Shown: in pieces, positions 1-5,506 of the stretch
Position numbering within the stretch: position 1 is the first letter of the stretch
Layout: each line of letters opens with the position of its first letter
Assembly: GCA_009782015.1 (NCBI GenBank)
Contig: WQUP01000089.1
Location: forward strand, 1-5,643
Source of the DNA: Endomicrobiia bacterium
GTDB lineage: Bacteria > Elusimicrobiota > Endomicrobiia > Endomicrobiales > Endomicrobiaceae
Direction: 5' to 3'
DNA length: 5,643 bases
Translations under genes and position numbers: made by a program
The notes under the pieces: model-generated
The model's input: the letters and a program-made list of their open reading frames with translations, nothing else
The model's database searches: none
What the model was told of the DNA's origin: nothing

Positions 1-449
1 AGGCCGAAATACAGAGAGAAAAAAGATATTCGGGCGGATTTTATCTTTTGATGCTGGATATAGATTATTTTAAAAAAGTAAATGATAAGTACGGGCATCT
101 TACGGGCGATAAAGTGCTTTGCTCGGTATCAAAGATACTTACGGAGTGCGCAAGGCCCGGAGACCTTGTCGGAAGGTACGGAGGCGAAGAGTTCATAATA
201 TTCATGCCTATGGCGACAAAATATGAGGCGCTGTCAGTTGCACATGATATAAACGAAGCCGTTGGAAAAAAGAAATACGCGGCTGAAAGCGGGGAGCAGT
301 TTAGCGTGACCATAAGCGCCGGTTTAAGCAGTTACCCTTCGGACGCTTCGGATATCGATCAGATAATCAATGCGGCCGACAAAGCGCTTTACAAAGCCAA
401 GCAAGGCGGAAGAAACAGGGTGGTTTTATACGACAAAACGGCAGAGTGA
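1..449 (+). CDS. Diguanylate cyclase, GGDEF domain (3' part only)
   Basis: This is the C-terminal part of a protein that makes cyclic di-GMP from two GTP. The reading frame is already open at the window edge (first full codon at 3), so the start and any sensor domain lie upstream. An internal TTG or ATG near 48-51 is not a believable start because the domain's first strand (FYLLMLDIDYFKKVND) begins before it. Visible motifs are the metal-binding Asp in LDID, the active-site motif as GGEEF (180-194), and an intact RxxD inhibitory I-site (RPGD, 153-164) exactly five residues before it. The domain's usual end, ADKALYKAKQGGRNRV, is present. With both sites intact, I infer an active, product-inhibited cyclase. 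The last codon and the TGA stop sit inside the first units of a heptamer repeat, so the C-terminal tail may have been set by that repeat. The input signal cannot be inferred from this fragment. Confidence 0.93.
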   Translation, partial: AEIQREKRYSGGFYLLMLDIDYFKKVNDKYGHLTGDKVLCSVSKILTECARPGDLVGRYGGEEFIIFMPMATKYEALSVAHDINEAVGKKKYAAESGEQFSVTISAGLSSYPSDASDIDQIINAADKALYKAKQGGRNRVVLYDKTAE

Positions 450-567
450 AGATTGAAGAGTGTAGAGTGGAGATGTTGTGTTTCGGCAGAGCCGAAACCT
501 ATTAATAGGTTTTCGTAAAACGAAAACTCATTATCTTCACTCTCAACTCTCCACTCTTAACTCTGTC
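442..567. repeat. Compound inverted repeat built of 7-bp units
   Basis: Two outer arms (442-474 and 533-565) are reverse complements at about 27 of 33 positions by eye. Each arm is a run of degenerate 7-bp units: TGAAGAT, TGAAGAG, TGTAGAG, TGGAGAT on the left, and on the right ATCTTCA, CTCTCAA, CTCTCCA, CTCTTAA, CTCTGTC (the last ending at 567). The shared unit is roughly TGRAGAG. The arms enclose three small palindromes. The left arm overlaps the last codon and stop of the GGDEF gene. There is no open frame of note and no T-tract typical of an intrinsic terminator, although the folded RNA could still slow transcription or protect an mRNA end. A related heptamer hairpin lies at 2728-2785, so this is a dispersed repeat family. 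Confidence 0.8.
480..527. repeat. Three abutting small palindromes inside the compound repeat
   Basis: Three perfect palindromic units sit side by side and partly overlap. The first is 480-498, an 8-bp stem with AGA loop (GTTTCGGC/GCCGAAAC). The second is 495-512, an 18-base perfect palindrome centred on TATTAATA. The third is 509-527, an 8-bp stem with AAA loop (GTTTTCGT/ACGAAAAC). The first and third are both 19 bases long and resemble each other in layout, like paired REP/BIME-type units. Because they overlap, only some can fold at once. Their function is unknown. Confidence 0.75.
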
Positions 568-569
568 GT

Positions 570-599
570 TTGACTTTTCCGCCTTAAAAGTAATATAAT
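570..599 (+). promoter_or_regulatory. Probable sigma70-type promoter for the ABC ATPase gene
   Basis: A -35 box TTGACT (570-575) and a perfect -10 box TATAAT (594-599) are separated by 18 bp. Transcription would start near 606, giving a leader of about 50 bases before the ATG at 659. It lies immediately right of the compound repeat, in the only clearly AT-rich, non-repeat gap of the window, and is the best promoter match I see. The downstream ribosome-binding site is strong (GGGAGAGG, 647-654). Assignment rests on consensus match only. Confidence 0.6.
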
Positions 600-658
600 T
601 ACCAATCGCTTTTTATTAAAAAATCAATGACTTTTACACTTTAATCGGGAGAGGCGGG

Positions 659-1768
659 ATGGCAAACATTACCTTGAAAAACGTCTGGAAACGTTACGGC
701 GATTTGGATATCGTTAAAGATTTTAACCTTGAAATTCCCGACAAATCTTTCTGCATACTTGTCGGGCCTTCCGGATGCGGCAAAACGACTACTCTTCGCA
801 TGATAGCCGGACTTGAAGAAATTTCCGAAGGCGAAATTTTTATTGACGGCGTTAAAGTAAACGACATACCGCCTAAAAACCGCGACATAGCGATGGTTTT
901 TCAGAGTTACGCGCTTTATCCCCACATGACGGTTTATGACAACATGGCGTTCGGCCTCAAGCTCAGGGGCTACAGCAAAAAAGAGATACATCAGCGCGTT
1001 CTTGAAGCAGCCGAGATTTTGAGCATACAGCATCTTCTCGAGAGAAGGCCCAAGCAGCTCAGCGGCGGACAAAGACAGAGAGTTGCCGTCGGAAGAGCGA
1101 TAGTCAGAAAGCCTAAGGTGTTCTTGTTTGACGAGCCGCTTTCAAATCTCGACGCCAAGCTCAGAGGCCAGATGAGAGCCGAACTCAAAAAAATTCATGA
1201 CAGGCTTCAGAGCACGGTGATTTACGTTACGCATGACCAGACCGAAGCCATGACAATGGGCGACAGAATATGCGTCTTGAAAGAAGGCATCATACAGCAG
1301 ATAGCGGGGCCGCTTGAACTCTATGACAACCCGTCAAATAAATTTGTAGCCGGTTTTATCGGCAGTCCGCCCATGAACTTCTTTGAAGTCGATGTCGCAA
1401 ACAAAAACGGCAATCTGTTTTTAAACGAAGGAACGTTTGAAATTGCGCTTCCAGTGCAGTTTAAAGATAAAGTTCTTCCTTACGCCGGGCAAAAAGTGTC
1501 TATGGGCATAAGGCCGGAAGACATCTACGACAAGCTTTTTTACAATGTCGCGGCGAATAAAGTCGGTTCAAACCGTTTCAGCGCTACCGTCGAGGTTGTG
1601 GAGCCTTTGGGAAGCGAAATATTTCTGCATTTAAATACGGGAAAGAACGAGATGGTCGCAAAGGTTGACTCTCATAATCAGGCCAAAATGAATCAGATAA
1701 TAGAGCTTGTGTTCAATCTTTCAAAAGCCCATCTTTTCGACATAAAAGACGGTTCGAAAATAATATAG
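659..1768 (+). CDS. ugpC: Sugar ABC transporter ATP-binding protein, UgpC/MsmK/MalK family
   Basis: This 369-residue ATPase would sit on the inner face of the cytoplasmic membrane and power import of sugars or glycerol phosphate. All nucleotide-binding motifs are intact: Walker A GPSGCGKTT (36-44), Q-loop Gln82 in VFQSYALYP, signature LSGGQ (134-138), Walker B VFLFDEP (154-160, with Asp158 and Glu159), D-loop SNLD (162-165) and H-loop His192. The C-terminal third (about 235 onward, with MGIRPEDI) is the TOBE regulatory region typical of CUT1-type sugar importers. Length fits the family. The start is supported by GGGAGAGG just upstream, and a sigma70-like promoter lies at 570-599. No permease or binding-protein gene is in the window. 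The family includes ATPases such as MsmK that serve several importers, so the substrate cannot be named. The gene symbol marks the family and not a proven substrate. Confidence 0.93.
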   Translation: MANITLKNVWKRYGDLDIVKDFNLEIPDKSFCILVGPSGCGKTTTLRMIAGLEEISEGEIFIDGVKVNDIPPKNRDIAMVFQSYALYPHMTVYDNMAFGLKLRGYSKKEIHQRVLEAAEILSIQHLLERRPKQLSGGQRQRVAVGRAIVRKPKVFLFDEPLSNLDAKLRGQMRAELKKIHDRLQSTVIYVTHDQTEAMTMGDRICVLKEGIIQQIAGPLELYDNPSNKFVAGFIGSPPMNFFEVDVANKNGNLFLNEGTFEIALPVQFKDKVLPYAGQKVSMGIRPEDIYDKLFYNVAANKVGSNRFSATVEVVEPLGSEIFLHLNTGKNEMVAKVDSHNQAKMNQIIELVFNLSKAHLFDIKDGSKII

Positions 1769-1784
1769 ACGGCACAGGGGCGGT

Positions 1785-2720
1785 ATGAAAAAAATTGTTT
1801 TCGGAGTTTTTATATTTGCCTGTGCTGTTGCTGTTTTTGCCTGTTCTGACAATAAAGTTTCAAAAGCGCCAATACTTCCGGCCCCTAAACCCGCAACTTA
1901 TATTGACACGATAGTCGTTGCGGCAAAAAAATCGGATTTTTATCTAAGAATGGCTTTTGATCTCGCCGATATGTTTTTGTCGGTGGAGACCGCCGCAAAT
2001 TCCGTTTCCAGAGTCCGTTACGGAGACGACGCCAAGTTTGCGGCTTCATACGATTTTTCTTCTGCGGCCGCTGGCACGGGCATAATTAAATCACGCGCTT
2101 TCGGCGGTTTGGAGTTTGAGTATTACAACAGTTCCGGCTCTGTGATAAACGATTTTTCGGGTATCAGCGGAAATATTTCCAACGAAACAAAAAGAAAGTT
2201 GATTCTTCCGAAAGTAGATACCGAAAATTTGACGCAGATGGGCACGGGCGGAGCAAAAAAATGCGCTATGACGTTTTACAATACGGATACTTCCGGCGCT
2301 CTCAGCGTTGATATAAATTTTGTTACCGTCGGAAATCTTAACGCCAACGGAAGTTCTATAGGCGGACCGTCGGTTTTGCTTCAGAGTCCGTATCTTACGG
2401 TTGAAAACTCTTCCGGAACGCTTGTGCCCTTCAATGTTACCGTCAACGTAAGCGGGCGGACGCAGCTGGTTCCCGACAAACACACTGTCGGCGCAAATGA
2501 CGTTTTCATAATACAAAGCGGAAATATGACTATAACCGGAACCGACGGCTCGGGAGTAACATATACCGTAAATCTTCAATACAGCCAAGATAAAGCAAGC
2601 GGCAAGATAACCGCTTCAAACGGATTGTCGGCAGATATATTTGTTGATAAATACGATACCTATTACACCGATCCGTCAACCGGCAAAAAAGTTTATCTGC
2701 TGTGGGACTTGCCGCTGTAA
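1785..2720 (+). CDS. Predicted lipoprotein of unknown function
   Basis: I do not recognise this 311-residue protein. It opens with a clear lipoprotein signal: Met-Lys-Lys, a hydrophobic core, then the lipobox VFAC with Cys20 as the lipidated residue. Asp at +3 rather than +2 gives no simple inner-membrane retention signal, so an outer-membrane or surface position is possible. The mature part is rich in Ser, Thr, Gly, Asn and Val with alternating patterns (for example PFNVTVNVSGRTQLV, about residues 214-228), suggesting a mostly beta-strand fold. No transmembrane segment follows the signal, and no catalytic motif is visible. It does not look like a sugar-binding protein despite following an ABC ATPase by only 16 bp. 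AGGGG (1776-1780) lies four bases before the ATG, so the two genes are probably co-transcribed. The coding end is followed by a small hairpin and a heptamer repeat. The frame is secure; the function is open. Confidence 0.85.
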   Translation: MKKIVFGVFIFACAVAVFACSDNKVSKAPILPAPKPATYIDTIVVAAKKSDFYLRMAFDLADMFLSVETAANSVSRVRYGDDAKFAASYDFSSAAAGTGIIKSRAFGGLEFEYYNSSGSVINDFSGISGNISNETKRKLILPKVDTENLTQMGTGGAKKCAMTFYNTDTSGALSVDINFVTVGNLNANGSSIGGPSVLLQSPYLTVENSSGTLVPFNVTVNVSGRTQLVPDKHTVGANDVFIIQSGNMTITGTDGSGVTYTVNLQYSQDKASGKITASNGLSADIFVDKYDTYYTDPSTGKKVYLLWDLPL

Positions 2721-2728
2721 AGACAGCG
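2713..2728 (+). other. Small hairpin over the lipoprotein stop codon
   Basis: CGCTGT (2713-2718) and ACAGCG (2723-2728) form a 6-bp stem with a four-base loop spanning the TAA stop. No T-tract follows, so it is not a standard intrinsic terminator. It abuts the larger heptamer hairpin, and the two together may end or stabilise the ABC-lipoprotein transcript. Confidence 0.4.
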
Positions 2729-2790
2729 TGGAGTTTGGAGTGTGGAGTGTGAAGTGAACTCCAAACTCCACTCTTCAAACTCCACACTTA
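2728..2790. repeat. Long hairpin made of inverted 7-bp repeats
   Basis: The left side is four heptamers in a row (TGGAGTT, TGGAGTG, TGGAGTG, TGAAGTG, 2729-2756). The right side is their inverted counterparts (AACTCCA, AACTCCA, CTCTTCA, AACTCCA, then CACTTA, 2757-2790). Pairing 2728-2755 with 2758-2785 gives a 28-bp arm with about four mismatches and almost no loop. The 7-base period and the TGRAGTK unit match the repeat at 442-567, though this copy lacks the inner palindromes. It fills most of the gap between the lipoprotein and the malic enzyme. Function is unknown: terminator-like, an mRNA end protector, or a non-autonomous repeat. Confidence 0.8.
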
Positions 2791-2812
2791 TTAATACTTA
2801 ACAGGAAAAACT

Positions 2813-4156
2813 ATGAGCAAACAACAAGATGTCAATAAACTGCTTAAGGCTGCGCAGGAGCCTTCTAGGCTTGCAAGAGAGTTGCATCCTTTTTACAAAG
2901 GGAAGATCGAAGTCGTCCCGAAGTGCAGAATACGGGATTTTAACGACTTTTCAATATGGTACAGCCCGGGCGTTGCCGCGGTGTGCACGGACATCCATAA
3001 AAATCCGGAGCTTGTGTACGAATATACAAACAAATGGAACAGCGTTGCCGTAGTAAGCGACGGAACCAGAGTTTTGGGTCTTGGCGACATCGGCCCGGAA
3101 GCCGGAATGCCCGTGATGGAAGGCAAGGCGCTTCTTTACAAATATCTCGGAGGCGTTGACGCCTACCCTATTTGCCTTGACACCAAAGACGAAAAGAAAA
3201 TTATCGAGACAGTAAAAATTCTTCAGCCGTCATTCGGCGGGGTAAATCTCGAAGACATAGAGCAGCCCAAATGTTTTCCCGTGCTTAACACTTTGAGAAA
3301 AGAGTGCCGCATACCCGTATGGCACGATGACCAGCAGGGCACGGCTCTTGTGACGCTTGCGGGTTTTATCAATGCGTTAAAAGTCGTAAACAAAAAGATA
3401 GGCAAAGTCAAAATAGCTCTGATTGGCGCGGGCTCTGCAAACATCTGCATAGCCAGACTTCTCATGCTTTACGGAGCAAATCCCGCAAACATTATAATGA
3501 CCGACTCCAAAGGCACTCTGCACAAAGGCAGAACCGAGCTCAAAAATACTCATCCGGAAAAGTGGGAGATGGCGCTTGAGACAAATGCCGGAAACGTTCA
3601 AGGATACATAAAAGAAGCCATGGAAAATGCCGATGCCGTAATAGCCCTTTCAACTCCCGGGCCGGACATTGTAAAGAAAGAGTGGATAAAAGGTATGGCG
3701 AAAAACCCGATAGTTTTTGTCTGCGCAAATCCCGTGCCTGAAATATGGCCTTGGGAAGCCAAAGAAGCCGGCGCAGCGGTAGTCGCTACCGGAAGAAGCG
3801 ATTTTGAAAATCAGGTCAACAACTCTCTGGGCTTTCCGGGAGTGTTCCGCGGAGTTTTGGATGTCAGAGCTTCAACGATAACCGACACCATGGCTATAAC
3901 CGCTGCTACGGAACTTGCCGCATGCATAGCCGATAATAAAATAAAACCGAATAAAATACTTCCCAAAATGGACGAGTGGAGAATTTTCCCGCAGGTTGCC
4001 GCTGCGGTGGGAATGAGAGCGATAAAAGAAAAAGTCGCCGGCAAAACATTAAGCCGCGACAAGCTTTTTTCTCAGGCCTCAGACATGATAAAAAGAAGCC
4101 GTGCGATTACGGCGGACATGATGAAAAAAGGCTATATAAAGGCAAGTAAAAGGTGA
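2813..4156 (+). CDS. Malic enzyme, NAD(P)-dependent, decarboxylating
   Basis: This cytoplasmic enzyme converts L-malate to pyruvate and CO2 with reduction of NAD+ or NADP+. At 447 residues it matches the shorter bacterial/archaeal form without a phosphotransacetylase domain. In order: catalytic Tyr50 in [26 protein letters not shown] followed by MEGK with the catalytic Lys105; metal ligands Glu147 and Asp148 in NLEDI; Asp173 in [11 protein letters not shown]; and the nucleotide-binding glycine loop GAGSAN (205-210). A later STPG and [11 protein letters not shown], then [19 protein letters not shown], complete the family pattern. The DDQQGT variant replaces the DDQHGT of many bacterial enzymes. 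The ATG is preceded by AGGA (2803-2806). The cofactor cannot be read with confidence. Its substrate malate is the product of the fumarase encoded next door, so the two probably form a fumarate-malate-pyruvate path. The stop codon lies inside a palindrome. No convincing promoter is visible in the repeat-filled gap upstream. Confidence 0.95.
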   Translation: MSKQQDVNKLLKAAQEPSRLARELHPFYKGKIEVVPKCRIRDFNDFSIWYSPGVAAVCTDIHKNPELVYEYTNKWNSVAVVSDGTRVLGLGDIGPEAGMPVMEGKALLYKYLGGVDAYPICLDTKDEKKIIETVKILQPSFGGVNLEDIEQPKCFPVLNTLRKECRIPVWHDDQQGTALVTLAGFINALKVVNKKIGKVKIALIGAGSANICIARLLMLYGANPANIIMTDSKGTLHKGRTELKNTHPEKWEMALETNAGNVQGYIKEAMENADAVIALSTPGPDIVKKEWIKGMAKNPIVFVCANPVPEIWPWEAKEAGAAVVATGRSDFENQVNNSLGFPGVFRGVLDVRASTITDTMAITAATELAACIADNKIKPNKILPKMDEWRIFPQVAAAVGMRAIKEKVAGKTLSRDKLFSQASDMIKRSRAITADMMKKGYIKASKR

Positions 4157-4256
4157 CCCTTTAGGGTCATCCTGAGGGAGCTTTATTCCCGAAGGATCCA
4201 GATGTCTAGATTCTTCGGCAGTTTGGGACATTGTCCCTTCACTGCCTCAGAATGAC
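4154..4256. repeat. Palindromic intergenic repeat with nested hairpins
   Basis: The outer ends GTCATCCTGAG (4166-4176) and CTCAGAATGAC (4246-4256) are inverted copies with one mismatch. Inside are a 14-bp imperfect hairpin with two-base loop (4189-4202 with 4205-4218) and a second stem GGCAGT/ACTGCC (4217-4222 with 4241-4246) that encloses GGGAC-ATT-GTCCC. A further TGACCC/GGGTCA hairpin (4154-4169) covers the malic enzyme stop codon. Elements that start GTCATCCTGAG, contain GAAGGATC and end CTCAGAATGAC are, from memory, a very common dispersed intergenic repeat in diverse bacterial genomes. It carries no reading frame and may be a non-autonomous (MITE- or REP-like) element. It occupies nearly all of the malic enzyme to fumarase gap. 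Confidence 0.8.
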
Positions 4257-4268
4257 GATTTAGAGTAT

Positions 4269-4273
4269 AAGGG
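4269..4273 (+). promoter_or_regulatory. Ribosome-binding site favouring the second ATG of fumarase alpha
   Basis: AAGGG lies two bases before the ATG at 4276 but five bases before the in-frame ATG at 4279. The latter spacing is more normal, so translation may begin at Met2 (MRTIKS). The difference is one residue. Confidence 0.5.
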
Positions 4274-4275
4274 TT

Positions 4276-5118
4276 ATGATGCGAACTATAAAATCAGCTG
4301 AAATATCAACAGCCATTGAAAAGCTTTGCGCCGAGGCCAATTATAATTTGCCGAAAGACGTTTTAAAAGCTTTACGCGCGGCTGCGAAAAAAGAAAAAGG
4401 AATGGCGAAAGCCATTCTTGGCGAAATCATAGAAAACGCGGCTATAGCCGCAAAAGAAAAAATTCCACTGTGCCAGGACACCGGCACGGCGAATTTTTTT
4501 GTTAAGCTGGGAAGAGACGTAAAGATAACCGGAAAAAACTTGTATGACGCGATAAATGACGGCGTAGCCGCCGGATATAAGAAAAACTATCTCCGCAAAT
4601 CCATAGTTTCCGACCCTCTTGAAAGAAAGAATACCGGAAACAACACGCCGGCAAATATATATATTGATATAGTTGACGGCAGGGGTCTTGAAATCACGTT
4701 TATGCCAAAAGGCGGCGGCAGCGAAAATGCCGGCGCGCTTAAGATACTTGAGCCTTCTGCCGGCTGGGAAGGCATTAAAAAGTTTGTATTGGAAGCGGTA
4801 AAAGCCAAAGGCGGCAATGCCTGCCCGCCTATTATAATAGGTGTAGGCATCGGCGGCGATTTTGCTTCGGTTGGCGCAATGGCAAAGAAAGCTTTGCTCC
4901 GCAAGATAGGCTCAAAAAATAAAAGTTCTTTTTACGCCAAAAAAGAGCGCGAACTCCTGGAAGAGATTAACAAGCTAAATATCGGCCCAATGGGCATGGG
5001 CGGCAAAACCACGGCGCTGGCGGTTTTCATAGAAACCAAACCGTGCCACATAGCCTCTCTTCCGGTTGCAGTGAATATACAGTGCCACTCATGCAGGAGA
5101 AAGACGGCAAAGATATAA
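4276..5118 (+). CDS. Class I fumarate hydratase, alpha subunit (Fe-S, two-subunit type)
   Basis: With the beta subunit, this protein forms the oxygen-sensitive 4Fe-4S fumarase that interconverts fumarate and malate in the cytoplasm. Homologous tartrate dehydratases (TtdA/TtdB) share the fold, so the substrate is inferred from the pairing with malic enzyme. The 280 residues correspond to a full alpha subunit. Visible signatures: IPLCQDTG with Cys66; GGGSENAGALKILEPSAGW (147-164) binding the substrate; ACPPIIIGVGIGGDF with Cys183; GPMGMGGKTTAL (237-248); and NIQCHSCRR with Cys270. These three Cys are the expected cluster ligands. The C-terminus looks complete. AAGGG upstream suits the ATG at 4279 better than the one at 4276. 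The partner beta gene normally follows directly but here lies beyond an inserted nuclease unit beginning five bases after the stop. A repeat upstream leaves no clear promoter, so read-through from the malic enzyme gene is plausible. Confidence 0.95.
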   Translation: MMRTIKSAEISTAIEKLCAEANYNLPKDVLKALRAAAKKEKGMAKAILGEIIENAAIAAKEKIPLCQDTGTANFFVKLGRDVKITGKNLYDAINDGVAAGYKKNYLRKSIVSDPLERKNTGNNTPANIYIDIVDGRGLEITFMPKGGGSENAGALKILEPSAGWEGIKKFVLEAVKAKGGNACPPIIIGVGIGGDFASVGAMAKKALLRKIGSKNKSSFYAKKERELLEEINKLNIGPMGMGGKTTALAVFIETKPCHIASLPVAVNIQCHSCRRKTAKI

Positions 5119-5122
5119 TGCC

Positions 5123-5155
5123 TTTGTTGTCATACCGGCGAAAGCCGGTATCCAT
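5123..5155. repeat. Left 33-bp terminal inverted repeat with hairpin
   Basis: This is a perfect reverse complement of 5466-5498. It contains ATACCGGC-GAAA-GCCGGTAT (5132-5151), an 8-bp stem closed by a GAAA tetraloop. Repeats with the core CCGGCGAAAGCCGG after GTCAT are, from memory, widespread intergenic elements in many bacteria. Confidence 0.88.
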
Positions 5156-5164
5156 TTTCATAAG

Positions 5165-5464
5165 ATGAGCAAACGATATTATGTGTACATCATCACAAAT
5201 AAGCCCAGAGGAACATTATATATCGGCGTTACTGACAATATCGCAAGACGAATGCAAGAACATAAAAATAAGATGATTGAAGGATTTTCCAAAAGGTATT
5301 CGTTAGATAAACTTATTTATTGTGAAAATTATGCTGATGTAAGGGAAGCTCTTCACAGAGAAAAAATGCTGAAAGAATGGAAGCGTATTTGGAAAATAGC
5401 GTTGATAGAAGAAAGTAATCCGAATTGGGAAGACTTAATTGAGAAAGACATTTTTATAGTTTAA
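5165..5464 (+). CDS. Small GIY-YIG nuclease domain protein
   Basis: This 99-residue protein is a single GIY-YIG nuclease domain of the YhbQ/UPF0213-like type, a Mg2+-dependent fold found in homing endonucleases, UvrC and many small stand-alone proteins of uncertain role. Motifs in order: YVYII (6-10) in place of GIY; YIG (19-21) in TLYIGVT; Arg28/Arg29 followed by His33; Tyr45 in FSKRY; and the catalytic Glu66 in REKMLKEWKR. The usual tail SNPNWEDL is present, so the domain looks complete and active. There is no separate DNA-binding domain. The start ATG has only a weak AAG upstream and no good Shine-Dalgarno. The gene is AT-rich and uses more A/T-ending codons than its neighbours, which fits transfer. 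It lies between perfect inverted repeats inside the fumarase operon. I infer a possible role in moving or maintaining that repeat unit; a housekeeping DNA-repair role is the alternative. Confidence 0.92.
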   Translation: MSKRYYVYIITNKPRGTLYIGVTDNIARRMQEHKNKMIEGFSKRYSLDKLIYCENYADVREALHREKMLKEWKRIWKIALIEESNPNWEDLIEKDIFIV

Positions 5465-5465
5465 C

Positions 5466-5498
5466 ATGGATACCGGCTTTCGCCGGTATGACAACAAA
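5466..5498. repeat. Right 33-bp terminal inverted repeat with hairpin
   Basis: This is a perfect inverted copy of 5123-5155, starting two bases after the GIY-YIG stop. Its own hairpin is ATACCGGC-TTTC-GCCGGTAT (5470-5489). On the + strand transcript it could also pair with the left copy, looping out the whole nuclease gene. It ends eight bases before the fumarase beta ATG and supplies part of the in-frame stop TGA (5489-5491) that fixes that start. Confidence 0.88.
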
Positions 5499-5506
5499 AG
5501 CACAAC

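Larger units (their letters stand above)
5123..5498. mobile_element. Putative minimal mobile element: GIY-YIG gene between perfect inverted repeats
   Basis: A unit of 376 bp has identical 33-bp inverted ends enclosing one small gene for a GIY-YIG nuclease and almost nothing else. It separates the two subunit genes of fumarase, which are normally adjacent, so it is best read as an insertion. The gene inside is about one third G+C by hand count (98 of 300 bases), below the 40 to 57% of sampled lines in the fumarase gene. No target-site duplication is evident (TGCC on the left, AGCA on the right). No transposase of a known insertion-sequence family is present. Mobility is inferred from structure alone. 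The alternative is a nuclease gene that happened to be caught between two copies of a common palindromic repeat. Confidence 0.6.

Noticed and set aside
480..530. Intrinsic terminator after the GGDEF gene
   Set aside because: Stems are present but no run of T follows either, so a rho-independent terminator is not supported.
442..567. CRISPR array
   Set aside because: The repeated units are 7 bp, contiguous and inverted between arms, with no unique spacers and no cas genes.
641..1072. Open frame of 143 codons on the minus strand within the ABC ATPase gene
   Set aside because: It is antisense to a gene with all family motifs, resembles no protein family, and has no ribosome-binding site or independent support.
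2091..2588. Open frame of 165 codons on the minus strand within the lipoprotein gene
   Set aside because: The + strand frame has a good signal peptide, lipobox and ribosome-binding site; the antisense frame has none of these.
442..2790. Composite transposon bounded by the two heptamer repeats, carrying the ATPase and lipoprotein genes
   Set aside because: The two repeats differ in length, inner content and sequence, and no transposase or target duplication is seen; shared membership of a dispersed repeat family is simpler.
2829..3053. Overlapping + strand frame inside the malic enzyme gene
   Set aside because: It lies wholly within a strongly conserved enzyme and encodes no recognisable protein.
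4231..4271. Promoter for fumarase alpha with TATAAG at 4266-4271
   Set aside because: The -10-like box overlaps the ribosome-binding site and no -35 box lies at a workable spacing.
5488..5490. Earlier ATG as start of fumarase beta
   Set aside because: It is in a different frame from the conserved beta sequence, and the correct frame has a TGA at 5489-5491.
5119..5502. Target-site duplication flanking the GIY-YIG unit
   Set aside because: The outer flanks (TGCC left, AGCA right) do not match, so none is visible.
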